A stretch of DNA of 59,820 bases, taken from contig LMZT01000011.1 of assembly GCA_001567115.1 (NCBI GenBank), positions 1 to 59,820 on the forward strand, read 5' to 3'. Numbering within the stretch: position 1 is the stretch's first letter; the number at the start of each line of letters is the position of its first letter. Position numbers and translations under genes: made by a program. The notes under the pieces were generated by a model, which saw nothing but the letters and a program-made list of their open reading frames with translations, was not told the DNA's origin and made no database searches. This document shows positions 53,084 to 59,820 of the stretch, piece after piece. The DNA comes from Candidatus Hinthialibacteria bacterium OLB16. Lineage in GTDB: Bacteria > Hinthialibacterota > Hinthialibacteria > OLB16.

Positions 53084-54545
53084 ATGAAATTTGTTAGAGA
53101 AAAGCCGAGGCCGATGAATAAACAGAGAATCAATCGTATTGCCGCTTTCTGCCTGCTGGCCGCATTCGGCATGATCTTCCTGGCAGAGGCATCATTGGCT
53201 CAGGAGCCACGGCGCGCTGTTCGCCGTTTCTCCGATCGGGAAGCCTCGGCTGAAGCCAATCGAAGGCTCGTGATCGAAGGCTCGGGCGGCCAATCGGATT
53301 TGCTTCAGGTGGCCATCGCCGATCTGCAGGTAACCGGTGGCGCGGACAACGATCTCCAGGTTCAGTACGACAAAACCATGCGCTATGACCTCGAGTTTTC
53401 GGACTATTTTGAACCGATTCAAAATAATTCCGCCATGATCGCCCAGCATCGCCAGGATATGGCTGTGCGGGCCATCGACTATACCGCCTGGCAGAATCTG
53501 GATTGTGCCGTTCTTATCAAAGGCGAGTTCCAAAACCAGGGCAACCAGGGCAACATCCGCCTGTATGCCTATGATGTCTATGACGAGAAGTCCCTGAACG
53601 CACTGGAATACACGATCCAGTTCGATTCCAATGAAAAAAAAAGATCCGGGAAGTTCGACGCGCGGTTCATAATTTTGTGGATGGACTGGTTCAAAAATAC
53701 GACCCGGAGGGGTTTCCGGGCTGCGCCCACACTTACATTGCCTTTGAAAATTCAAACTGGCGCGCGACACCGGTGGCGGCAAAAAGAAGATCCGTGAAAT
53801 CTTCATCATGGATTACGATGGACGGAACATCCGCCAGATTACCCAGGATCGTGATCTCTGCCTCTCTCCCTCCTGGGCGCCGGATGGCCGCAAACTGGTT
53901 TACACCTCTTTCCGCCAGAACAACCCCGACCTTTACATTTATAACCTGGACACCGGGAAGATCCGGGTCCTGGCTGCTTTCCCGGGAATGAACGGGGCCG
54001 CCAGCTGGAGCCCGGATGGGAACAACCTGGCGATCACCCTTTCACGCGATGGGAATCCAGAAATCTACCGCATCAGTGCCGATGGCTCTCAGGCCACCCG
54101 GCTGACCCGCTCGCGCCATGTCGAAACATCACCCACTTGGAGCCCGGATGGGAAATGGATTTATTTCATTTCAGACCGCTTCGGCGCACCACAGATCATG
54201 CGCATGCCGGCTGGTGGCGGCCAGACCACAACCATTGCCAAAGGCGGCCAGAATGATGATCCATCCGTCAGCCCGCGCGGGAATCTGATCGCTTACACCT
54301 CCAGCCTCGGTGGGGGTGGATTCAATATCTGGGTGGCCGATGTGAATGGCGGAGGCGCCCGCAATCTGACACAGGACCTCTCTGGCAACTGCGAAATGCC
54401 CTCCTGGGCGCCGGATGGCCGCCATATCGTTTTCAGCCACCGCGGCCAGCTGGTCATCATGGATGCGGATGGAAGAGACAAACGTTACATCACCAGTGGG
54501 GAGCGGGTGCGTGGGGAGTGCACATCTCCGGCCTGGGGGCCTTGA
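53084..54545 (+). CDS. tolB: TolB, periplasmic beta-propeller, with two single-base frameshifts
   Basis: TolB links TolA to Pal in the periplasm. The signal peptide is INRIAAFCLLAAFGMIFLAEASLAQ. Start is ATG 53084 or the later ATG 53114. The N-terminal domain follows to FDSNEKK. At the A9 run (53634-53642) one more A gives KKIREVRRAVHNFVDGLVQK, the TolB-like R-R-x-x-H helix. At the A4 run (53747-53750) one more A gives FEKFKLARDTGGGKKKIREI then FIMDYDGRN. The propeller begins there, with repeats such as SPSWAPDG, AASWSPDG, SPTWSPDG and MPSWAPDG. The protein ends at TGA 54543-54545. Without correction the gene appears as three pieces. Confidence 0.92.
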
Positions 54546-54745
54546 GGCGAGGTGTTTTCATACGCAGGAACCGAATGCACAGCCAGGTTCCCGCCAGCAC
54601 AGGCTCTGTGGATAAGCTGTTGACAGTATTGAAAAGTTGAAAAACAGAGGGTCATGGAAGAAATTTTGACCCCTGAAAAAAAGTTACTAAAGAATTCGAA
54701 AGAAGGCATAAATTTTCACTTGAAATTGACGATACTTCCTGCTAG

Positions 54746-54762
54746 TGTTCATGTTATGAACA
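54746..54762 (+). promoter_or_regulatory. 17-bp palindrome, possible operator before the Cys-rich lipoprotein gene
   Basis: TGTTCAT-GTT-ATGAACA is a perfect 7-bp inverted repeat with a 3-base centre. It lies 37 bases before ATG 54799 and 14 bases after a TTGACG (54726-54731), so it would cover the -10 area of a promoter. It could bind a dimeric regulator. Confidence 0.45.
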
Positions 54763-54798
54763 TTTATCTCGAACTCAGATGAACTTAGGGGGAAGAAG

Positions 54799-55137
54799 AT
54801 GTTCAGTTTCAAAGGGTTAAGTGCAAAAATGTTGGGGATGGTCGCTATTCTGGCTCTGGGAGTCCTGCTGGTGGGGTGTTGCCCCAGCTACCGTTGTGGA
54901 AGCCCTTGCGGGTCACCCTGCGGAAATCCATGCGGGAATACCAGCTGGCCGAATGGCAGCATCGAATTGGGGTTCTGTCCGAACATGGGATGCAACAGCG
55001 GTTGCTATGATCCCTGTTATCCATTCGCCAAGAGCAGCAATGGATACGCCAGTGCTCCAAAAAGTGGATCAGCGTATGAGGATTCTGGATACTTGAGTGA
55101 CGCGGAAGCGGGAGGCTCAGGCACCAGTAGTTACTAG
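54799..55137 (+). CDS. Small Cys-rich lipoprotein, resembling a Pal linker without its OmpA domain
   Basis: The 112-residue protein has a lipobox LLVGC (Cys27). The mature part holds a tandem C-G-S-P-C-G-S-P-C-G-N-P-C repeat. Further Cys follow in GFCPNMGCNSGCYDPCYPF. A Ser/Gly/Tyr tail ends it. No known domain is found. The CYDPCYPF segment resembles CQQPCMPF in the linker of the next gene (Pal 1). GGGGGAAG precedes the ATG. It probably lies in the outer membrane, where its many Cys may form disulfides or bind metal. Confidence 0.7.
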   Translation: MFSFKGLSAKMLGMVAILALGVLLVGCCPSYRCGSPCGSPCGNPCGNTSWPNGSIELGFCPNMGCNSGCYDPCYPFAKSSNGYASAPKSGSAYEDSGYLSDAEAGGSGTSSY

Positions 55138-55176
55138 GACTAGGGGAAAATCCTAGCAGTCTTGAGGGGGAGAAAA

Positions 55177-55791
55177 ATGAAGTCAAACAAAGGGGTCTGG
55201 ACAGATCGAAAAAAAGTCGTCTTGGGATTGGTTCTGATTCTTGCCGCTACCCAGATGGTGGGTTGCGGCTGGTATCTGCGGCCGAGGTGCCAACAACCCT
55301 GCATGCCATTCGGGCCGGGTGCTTATGGGGCCGGCCGTTCGGGCAGTGATGCCTATGGCCGCGGTGGACAGAATGGCGCGCTCGATGGAAGTGGCGGATT
55401 CGGCAGTGGAAGCGACCTGGATGGATCCAGCAAGCCGCGTTTTGATGGACAGCCGAAGTATATGCTCGACACCGTCTATTTCGATTTCGATCAGTCATCA
55501 ATCCGACCGGATCAGCAGGTCGCCCTGCAGCGGAACCTGGCATGGATGAAACAGAATCCAAATGCCCCGATTCGCATCGAAGGGCACTGCGATGAGCGCG
55601 GAACCGAGGAATACAACTTCGCCCTGGGCGATCATCGTGCCGATTCAGTGCGCGAATGGATGACCCAGAATGGAGTCGATCCGAACCGGATGCAGACTGT
55701 CTCCAAAGGCGAACTGGAACCGGCCGATCCAGGCCATGATGAAACTGCCTGGTCCAAAAACCGTCGCGCCGAGTTTCTGGTTCTGGAATAA
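55177..55791 (+). CDS. pal: Pal-type peptidoglycan-associated lipoprotein 1
   Basis: This 204-residue lipoprotein has a lipobox in LAATQMVGC, a Cys/Gly-rich linker (RCQQPCMPFGPGAYGAGRSG) and an OmpA-like domain (about 95-204). The domain has VYFDFDQSSI, IRIEGHCDERGTEEYNFALGDHRADSV and SKNRRAEF. The Asp and Arg (HCDERG, DHRADSV) bind meso-diaminopimelate of peptidoglycan in this family. GAGGGGGAGA precedes ATG 55177. Its C-terminal part differs more from Pal 2 and 3 than those two differ from each other. Confidence 0.88.
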   Translation: MKSNKGVWTDRKKVVLGLVLILAATQMVGCGWYLRPRCQQPCMPFGPGAYGAGRSGSDAYGRGGQNGALDGSGGFGSGSDLDGSSKPRFDGQPKYMLDTVYFDFDQSSIRPDQQVALQRNLAWMKQNPNAPIRIEGHCDERGTEEYNFALGDHRADSVREWMTQNGVDPNRMQTVSKGELEPADPGHDETAWSKNRRAEFLVLE

Positions 55792-56023
55792 ACTGCGAAA
55801 ACACCTTTGAGCAACCCTGTTCCAGCCGGTGGGGCTGAAAGGTGATCCTGATGAAACCGGAGCCAGGGGATCTGGCATAAATCCGGATCAGTAAGAATGG
55901 GTGGCAGCTGGAACCACCCCGCAAGACCAGTGATCAAGCGTTCCAGATGGGATACGCTCAGTGTTGAAACCTGACCGGGTATTGTGAATGGGGAATTCAT
56001 GGGGGACCGGCGGGAGAAGGGAT

Positions 56024-56629
56024 ATGAGGACCATGATGAAGCTCAAAACAGTTGTGATTGCATTGACAGGACTTTTGCTGGTGGCCTGTTCTCCGCGTGT
56101 GAACCAGCCACCTCCACTTTCAGAGCTGGAGCCTCCCACTGATGAATTCAGTGGAGGTGTTGGAAGTGGTGCTGGCTCGGCCAATGGGCCTGCATTCGGT
56201 GACAGTGGGACTGGAACCAACATCGATACCACCTGGGGGGGACCGACCGGCGAAACCGGACTGACCCGCCGCCCGGGAGGCGATTGGAGCTCCAATTCCA
56301 ACCTCGAAACAATCTACTTCGACTACGACAAGTATGACCTGACCGATTCCGCGAGGCGGTCCCTGCTGAACAATGCCGAATATCTGCGCAGCAACCCGCA
56401 GACACGCATTCTGGTTGAGGGCAACTGCGATGACCGTGGAACCGAGGAATACAACCAGGCACTCGGTGAAAACCGCGCCCTGTCTGTTCGGGAATACCTT
56501 GTGCAGCTCGGCATCAGCCCGTCACGCATCGATGTGATCTCGTATGGGGAGCTCCGCCCGGCAGTCGAGGGCAGCAGCGAGTCTTCACGATCCCAGAATC
56601 GGCGTGCCGAGTTCAAAGTCGCCGGCTGA
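56024..56629 (+). CDS. Pal-type peptidoglycan-associated lipoprotein 2
   Basis: The 201-residue lipoprotein has a signal ending LTGLLLVAC. A Ser/Gly-rich linker leads to an OmpA-like domain (YFDYDKYDLTDSARRSL, LVEGNCDDRGTEEYNQALGENRALSV). It ends RIDVISYGELRPAVEGSSES then SRSQNRRAEFKVAG. Compared with Pal 1 the Cys residues of the linker are lost. It is nearly identical to Pal 3 in the last 35 residues, so the two seem to be a recent duplication. ATG 56024 has GGAGAAGG upstream. Confidence 0.87.
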   Translation: MRTMMKLKTVVIALTGLLLVACSPRVNQPPPLSELEPPTDEFSGGVGSGAGSANGPAFGDSGTGTNIDTTWGGPTGETGLTRRPGGDWSSNSNLETIYFDYDKYDLTDSARRSLLNNAEYLRSNPQTRILVEGNCDDRGTEEYNQALGENRALSVREYLVQLGISPSRIDVISYGELRPAVEGSSESSRSQNRRAEFKVAG

Positions 56630-56659
56630 TTGCTGCACTCACACAGTTGATTTATTCAC

Positions 56660-56697
56660 AACCGGCATGGTTCTGTTCACAGGGCTGTGCCGGTTTT
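56660..56697 (+). terminator. Probable intrinsic terminator after Pal 2
   Basis: AACCGGCA (56660-56667) pairs with TGCCGGTT (56688-56695). The stem continues into T residues (TTTTGAT). The 20-base loop is longer than usual. It would end transcription between Pal 2 and Pal 3. Confidence 0.5.
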
Positions 56698-56749
56698 GAT
56701 ATTGAGGAACACGAGTCCGCCTGAGAGATCAAAAGGCCTTGATTTTACA

Positions 56750-56770
56750 CGGAATCCAGTTAGGATTCCG
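56750..56770. repeat. 8-bp inverted repeat upstream of Pal 3
   Basis: CGGAATCC and GGATTCCG are separated by AGTTA. It lies about 70 bases before the Pal 3 start and just before a TTGACA-like sequence (56798-56803). It may be an operator or an mRNA hairpin. Confidence 0.4.
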
Positions 56771-56838
56771 TCAATCTCTGTCTACTGTAAGTTTTTCTTG
56801 ACATCTTTTGAGGAGTTGCCGGGAACGGGTTATTCACA

Positions 56839-57447
56839 ATGAAACTGCTCAGACTGTTAGCCGTCATTTTACTGGTAGTCTCTTTGACTGCCTGCTCGAA
56901 AAAGAACAAAAAACCACCGTTGCTTTCCGATACCGCCATGCCATCGGAAAACCTTGAGGATACCGGACTGGGTTCCTCCGGTGGGCCTTATGTGAGTTCA
57001 GGTTCAGGCTTGGACCAGGGAAGTTCCACTGCATCACCCGGCGGCAGCTGGAGTGAATCGACTGGTGACATGCCATTAAGCCGGAGCGGGTATACAGGTG
57101 AGTGGAGCAGCGATCCAAACCTTTCCACCATTTATTTCGACTACAACAGCTTTGAATTGAGCAGCCAGGCTCAGGCAACTTTGGACCGTGACATTGGCTA
57201 TCTCAGGGAAAAACCCAGCCTGCGGGTTCTGCTCGAAGGCAACTGCGATGAACGCGGGACCGAAGAGTACAACCAGGCACTCGGCGAGCGGCGAGCCTTG
57301 TCGGCGCGTGAATACCTGATCAACCAGGGAATCAACGCAAGCCGGATCGATGTCATTTCCTATGGGGAGCTGCGGCCCGCGGTCGAAGGCAATTCGGAAT
57401 CAGCCTGGAGTAAAAACCGCCGGGTTGAATTCAAAGTCGCCGGCTGA
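56839..57447 (+). CDS. Pal-type peptidoglycan-associated lipoprotein 3
   Basis: The 202-residue lipoprotein has a signal ending VVSLTAC and a Ser/Gly-rich linker. Its OmpA-like domain (YFDYNSFELSSQAQATLD, LLEGNCDERGTEEYNQALGERRALSAREYLI) ends RIDVISYGELRPAVEGNSES then AWSKNRRVEFKVAG. Peptidoglycan-binding residues are kept. It follows a terminator-like hairpin and so may have its own promoter. The gene is convergent with the sugar transporter operon, 58 bases away. Confidence 0.88.
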   Translation: MKLLRLLAVILLVVSLTACSKKNKKPPLLSDTAMPSENLEDTGLGSSGGPYVSSGSGLDQGSSTASPGGSWSESTGDMPLSRSGYTGEWSSDPNLSTIYFDYNSFELSSQAQATLDRDIGYLREKPSLRVLLEGNCDERGTEEYNQALGERRALSAREYLINQGINASRIDVISYGELRPAVEGNSESAWSKNRRVEFKVAG

Positions 57448-57505
57448 GAAAACCCTCACCCCATCTGCGGACCTTTGAACACGGCTTGCGGTGACACTGT
57501 GTGTT

Positions 57506-58486
57506 TCAGCCTTTGCGCTGCCGCAGGACATCCAGGTAGACTGCTCCCAGGATGACAACCCCTTTGGTGACATACTGGAGCGAAAAGTGGACTCCCGCCT
57601 GGTTCAATCCCTTGTCCAGGATCCCGATGATGACCGCTCCAAGCAAGGTCCCATGCATGCTTCCAATCCCACCGGTAAAACTGGTTCCCCCCACAACCAC
57701 CGCCGCAATTGCATTGAGTTCAAACCCGGCACCTGATGCGGGTTCAGCCGAATACAGCTGCGCCGAATGAATCATTCCGGCCACCCCGGCCAGAACCGCA
57801 CAGATCATGTAGACCACAGTCTCCCTTCTGAGAAGGGGAATCCCGGACAGCCAGGCGGCGGTGCGGTTCCCTCCAATCGCAAACAGATGGCGGCCGAATT
57901 GGGTTTTATGCAGCAACAGAGCCATAGCGACGAAAATGATCAGCATGATCACGACGGGAACCGGAAGGAACTCAAAGAGACGGCCATTGCCGAGTGACAG
58001 ATAAAGCTGCTGGCTGTCCGGAACAGGCATCGGACGGCCCTCATTGAAGCGGAGAGCACACCCACGCGCCACCTGCATCGTCGCCAGCGTAATAATGAAT
58101 GGAGGGATGCCGGTCTTTGAAGCGCAAATCCCATTGAATCCCCCGAACAGCAAGGCCACCCCTAACCCGGAAAACAGGGCAACCATGAACTGGAAGAAGG
58201 TCTGTGGCTCGCCTCCACCCAGCGACAGGATGGCAACAGTCACAGTCCCCACCAGGGCGATTACAGCCCCCACTGACAGGTCGATCCCACCGATCAGGAT
58301 GGTCAGAGTCATTCCGAAAGCGAGGATGGCATTGACCGAAATCTGCTGCGCCAGGTCGATCATGTTGGCGGCGCTCAGAAAATTGGGCACCCACACCTGG
58401 AAAATCCCAAGCAGGGCTGCCATCGCCACCAGAAGCGGGAATATGCGGCGCAGGAAAATCACTGGACTGGCATCATTATCATTCAC
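57506..58486 (-). CDS. Sugar ABC transporter permease, RbsC/BPD_transp_2 family
   Basis: The 326-residue protein has about nine to ten helices typical of RbsC-like permeases. Signature parts are [41 protein letters not shown] and [26 protein letters not shown]. It is downstream of, and in the same orientation as, its binding protein. No ATPase gene is found in the window; it would be expected upstream off the right edge or elsewhere. RbsC homologues carry ribose, xylose, galactose and other sugars, so the sugar is unassigned. Confidence 0.9.
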   Translation of the reverse strand: MNDNDASPVIFLRRIFPLLVAMAALLGIFQVWVPNFLSAANMIDLAQQISVNAILAFGMTLTILIGGIDLSVGAVIALVGTVTVAILSLGGGEPQTFFQFMVALFSGLGVALLFGGFNGICASKTGIPPFIITLATMQVARGCALRFNEGRPMPVPDSQQLYLSLGNGRLFEFLPVPVVIMLIIFVAMALLLHKTQFGRHLFAIGGNRTAAWLSGIPLLRRETVVYMICAVLAGVAGMIHSAQLYSAEPASGAGFELNAIAAVVVGGTSFTGGIGSMHGTLLGAVIIGILDKGLNQAGVHFSLQYVTKGVVILGAVYLDVLRQRKG

Positions 58487-58533
58487 AGACTGGGTCGAAC
58501 CTCGGGGGAGGTTCTATCATTCGAGAGAGGAGC

Positions 58534-59483
58534 CTATTTTGCTTTAAGAGCTTCATCGGCGTTTTCCTGGGTGATTAACTTGACCGGAATGACTATGTTT
58601 TGTCGACTGGCTTCCCTGCAAGGAAATCATAGGCTTTTTCTGCAGCCACACGTCCGATTTCACGGGGGGATTGCGCCGATGTCGAGTGCAGCTTTCCAGC
58701 TTTGATGGCCGCAATCGCCTCCGGTGATCCATCGACTGAAACCACAGTGACATCCTTGAGCTTGCCGGCTGATTCCAGAGCGGAAATGGCTCCCAGCGCA
58801 CTCGGATCATTGATTGGAAATACCGCGTTAATCTCTGGGAACCTTCCGAGCAAATCGCGCATGACCGGGCGTCCACCCTCAGTGGTTCCATGCCCCTCCT
58901 GGATATCGAGAATCCGCATTTCCGGGAACTTGGCGAGCTCCTCTTTGAATCCCTCGACACGGTCAATGCAGGCTTTGTTGACTGAGTGATGAAGGATTAC
59001 AATCTGTGCATCAGGACGAACCTTTTGAAGGGCGCGTGCGGCCAGACGCCCCGCTTCAACGTTATCCGAAGCCACCTGGCACAGCACCAGCTCATCATCT
59101 TTGACCGGCGCATCGACCACGATTGAAGGAACTCCCTTTTCCTTGGCCTGCAGCAGGCTGCCCTTTATCCCTTCCCAGTTGACCGGGTTGATAAACAGGG
59201 CGGAAACCCCCTTCAGGATCAGATCGGAGATATCATTTTTCTGTTTCAGGCTGTTGAACTGGGAATCAAGTGTCACCAGCTCATCCCCATGAGACTGGAT
59301 GACCTCAAGCATGCCGGCATTGAGGTCAACAAAAAATGGGTTGTTCATGGTCTGGAACACCACACCGAACAGCTTCTTTCCGGAAGCAGGCTGTGATGCA
59401 GGTTCTTTGTCACCACAACTGAGCAGTAATCCGGATGCCAGCGCCACCATCAGCCCGATGCCACGAAGATATCTGGTGCGCAT
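58534..59483 (-). CDS. Sugar-binding lipoprotein (RbsB-like), frameshift near the C-terminus
   Basis: The protein begins at ATG 59483 with a lipobox (LASGLLLSC). It shares the LacI/ribose-binding-protein fold: LFGVVFQTMNNPFF, ILKGVSALFINPVNWEG, VPSIVVDAPV and FPINDPSALGAISALE. The direct frame stops after GKPVDKT at 58593. Adding one base to the four-T run 58598-58601 (AAAA on the coding strand) gives VDKNIVIPVKLITQENADEA then LKAK, ending at 58534. That tail is the one typical of ribose-type binding proteins. The in-frame extension upstream to 59720 overlaps the GH32-like gene and is not real. The GH32-like gene ends 4 bases before this start. Confidence 0.88.
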
Positions 59484-59487
59484 GCTT

Positions 59488-59820
59488 TCAATCCCCCTGT
59501 GTCCTGATCTGCAACTGTGAAACCTTCGCCGACCCATTCTCGGCACCGATCGCGAAATCACCCGAGGTGTAGTCATAGCAACGGCAGCTGAAGGCATAGG
59601 CATCATTGATGAAGCACTCCAGAATGGATCCCTCGAGAAATGCCTGGACACGAATCTCCTTCCACGATTCGGGATAAATGGCTCGTTCGTAATTGAAGGC
59701 CGGGCTGGAAAGGGAGACACGGTTTTCGGAGGGTTTCAATGTCAGGCAGTATCCGGCTTTGGGGTCCTCCTGCACTCTGAAGCACAACTGGACCTGGGCA
59801 TTTCCTTCGGGATGCACCAG
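59488..59820 (-). CDS. GH32-like enzyme, C-terminal domain, cut by the window edge
   Basis: The 110 visible residues look like the C-terminal beta-sandwich of GH32 (invertase/levanase/inulinase) proteins: EIRVQAFLEGSILECFINDAYAFSCRCYDY is the motif near the end of that domain. The catalytic part lies beyond base 59820. The stop is 4 bases before the sugar-binding lipoprotein start, so the three genes form one operon. GH32 substrates are fructans and sucrose, which suggests the transporter carries the released sugar. Confidence 0.6.
   Translation of the reverse strand: MVHPEGNAQVQLCFRVQEDPKAGYCLTLKPSENRVSLSSPAFNYERAIYPESWKEIRVQAFLEGSILECFINDAYAFSCRCYDYTSGDFAIGAENGSAKVSQLQIRTQGD

Overview
The window reads as chromosomal DNA of an uncultivated diderm (Gram-negative-type) bacterium of moderately high G+C. 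The envelope calls agree: LpxH and a Kdo/WaaP-type lipopolysaccharide kinase (LPS), a full Tol system with three Pal-type lipoproteins, LipB, and many lipobox or Sec signal peptides. Valyl-tRNA synthetase is of the type usual in archaea, and secreted proteins carry Thr/Pro linkers and repeated Asp-x-x-Gly-Gly motifs. No gene fixes the phylum; a candidate phylum near Hydrogenedentota or Sumerlaeota is only a guess from style.

Layout. 1-1145 (minus): start of a UbiA-type prenyltransferase, then lpxH. 1385-3109: an AT-richer restriction-modification pair, a beta-class DNA methyltransferase and a PaeR7I/XhoI-like endonuclease. 3110-3735: non-coding, with a 12-bp inverted repeat enclosing a C-rich (minus strand G-quadruplex-type) loop. 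3736-7945: GT39-like glycosyltransferase with a PA14-like tail, then an MFS exporter. 8056-9216: tRNA-Leu(GAG) and mnmA, convergent. 9386-19145: a large Cys-rich secreted protein, a substrate-binding lipoprotein with an adjacent histidine kinase, a rhomboid, a GT4, an aminotransferase and a lone MoxR ATPase. 19377-22513: an RsbU/RsbV/RsbW-like partner-switching module behind a good promoter. 22538-26291: a predicted carbohydrate-active protein, LPS kinase and rsmB. 26387-32989: rarA and three secreted proteins. 33178-40461: valS, a GH172-family protein overlapping valS, and mfd. 40508-42931: a membrane protein with Met/Gly/Pro-rich tracts. 43162-47283: isopropylmalate-type dehydrogenase, initiator tRNA, HU, Asp23, lipB and an HlyD-like adaptor. 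47284-49783: a REP-like pair and small membrane or Sm-like proteins. 49908-57447: the Tol-Pal locus. 57506-59820 (minus): a sugar ABC permease, its binding protein and the C-terminus of a GH32-like enzyme.

Seven genes are broken by single-base length changes: ubiA-like, rarA, mfd, leuB-like, hlyD-like, tolB and the rbsB-like gene. In each, removing or adding one base in a homopolymer restores the family-typical protein. This pattern favours homopolymer errors in the assembly over seven pseudogenes. One consequence is an apparent 1351-codon reading frame at 26387-30442, which is an artefactual fusion of rarA with a secreted protein.

The most interesting biology is the remodelled Tol-Pal locus. 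A coiled-coil LysM lipoprotein precedes tolQ, TolA has a Thr/Pro/Lys linker instead of a helical one, and TolB is followed by a small Cys-rich lipoprotein and three tandem Pal paralogues. The small lipoprotein shares a C-x-x-P-C-x-P-F motif with the linker of the first Pal.
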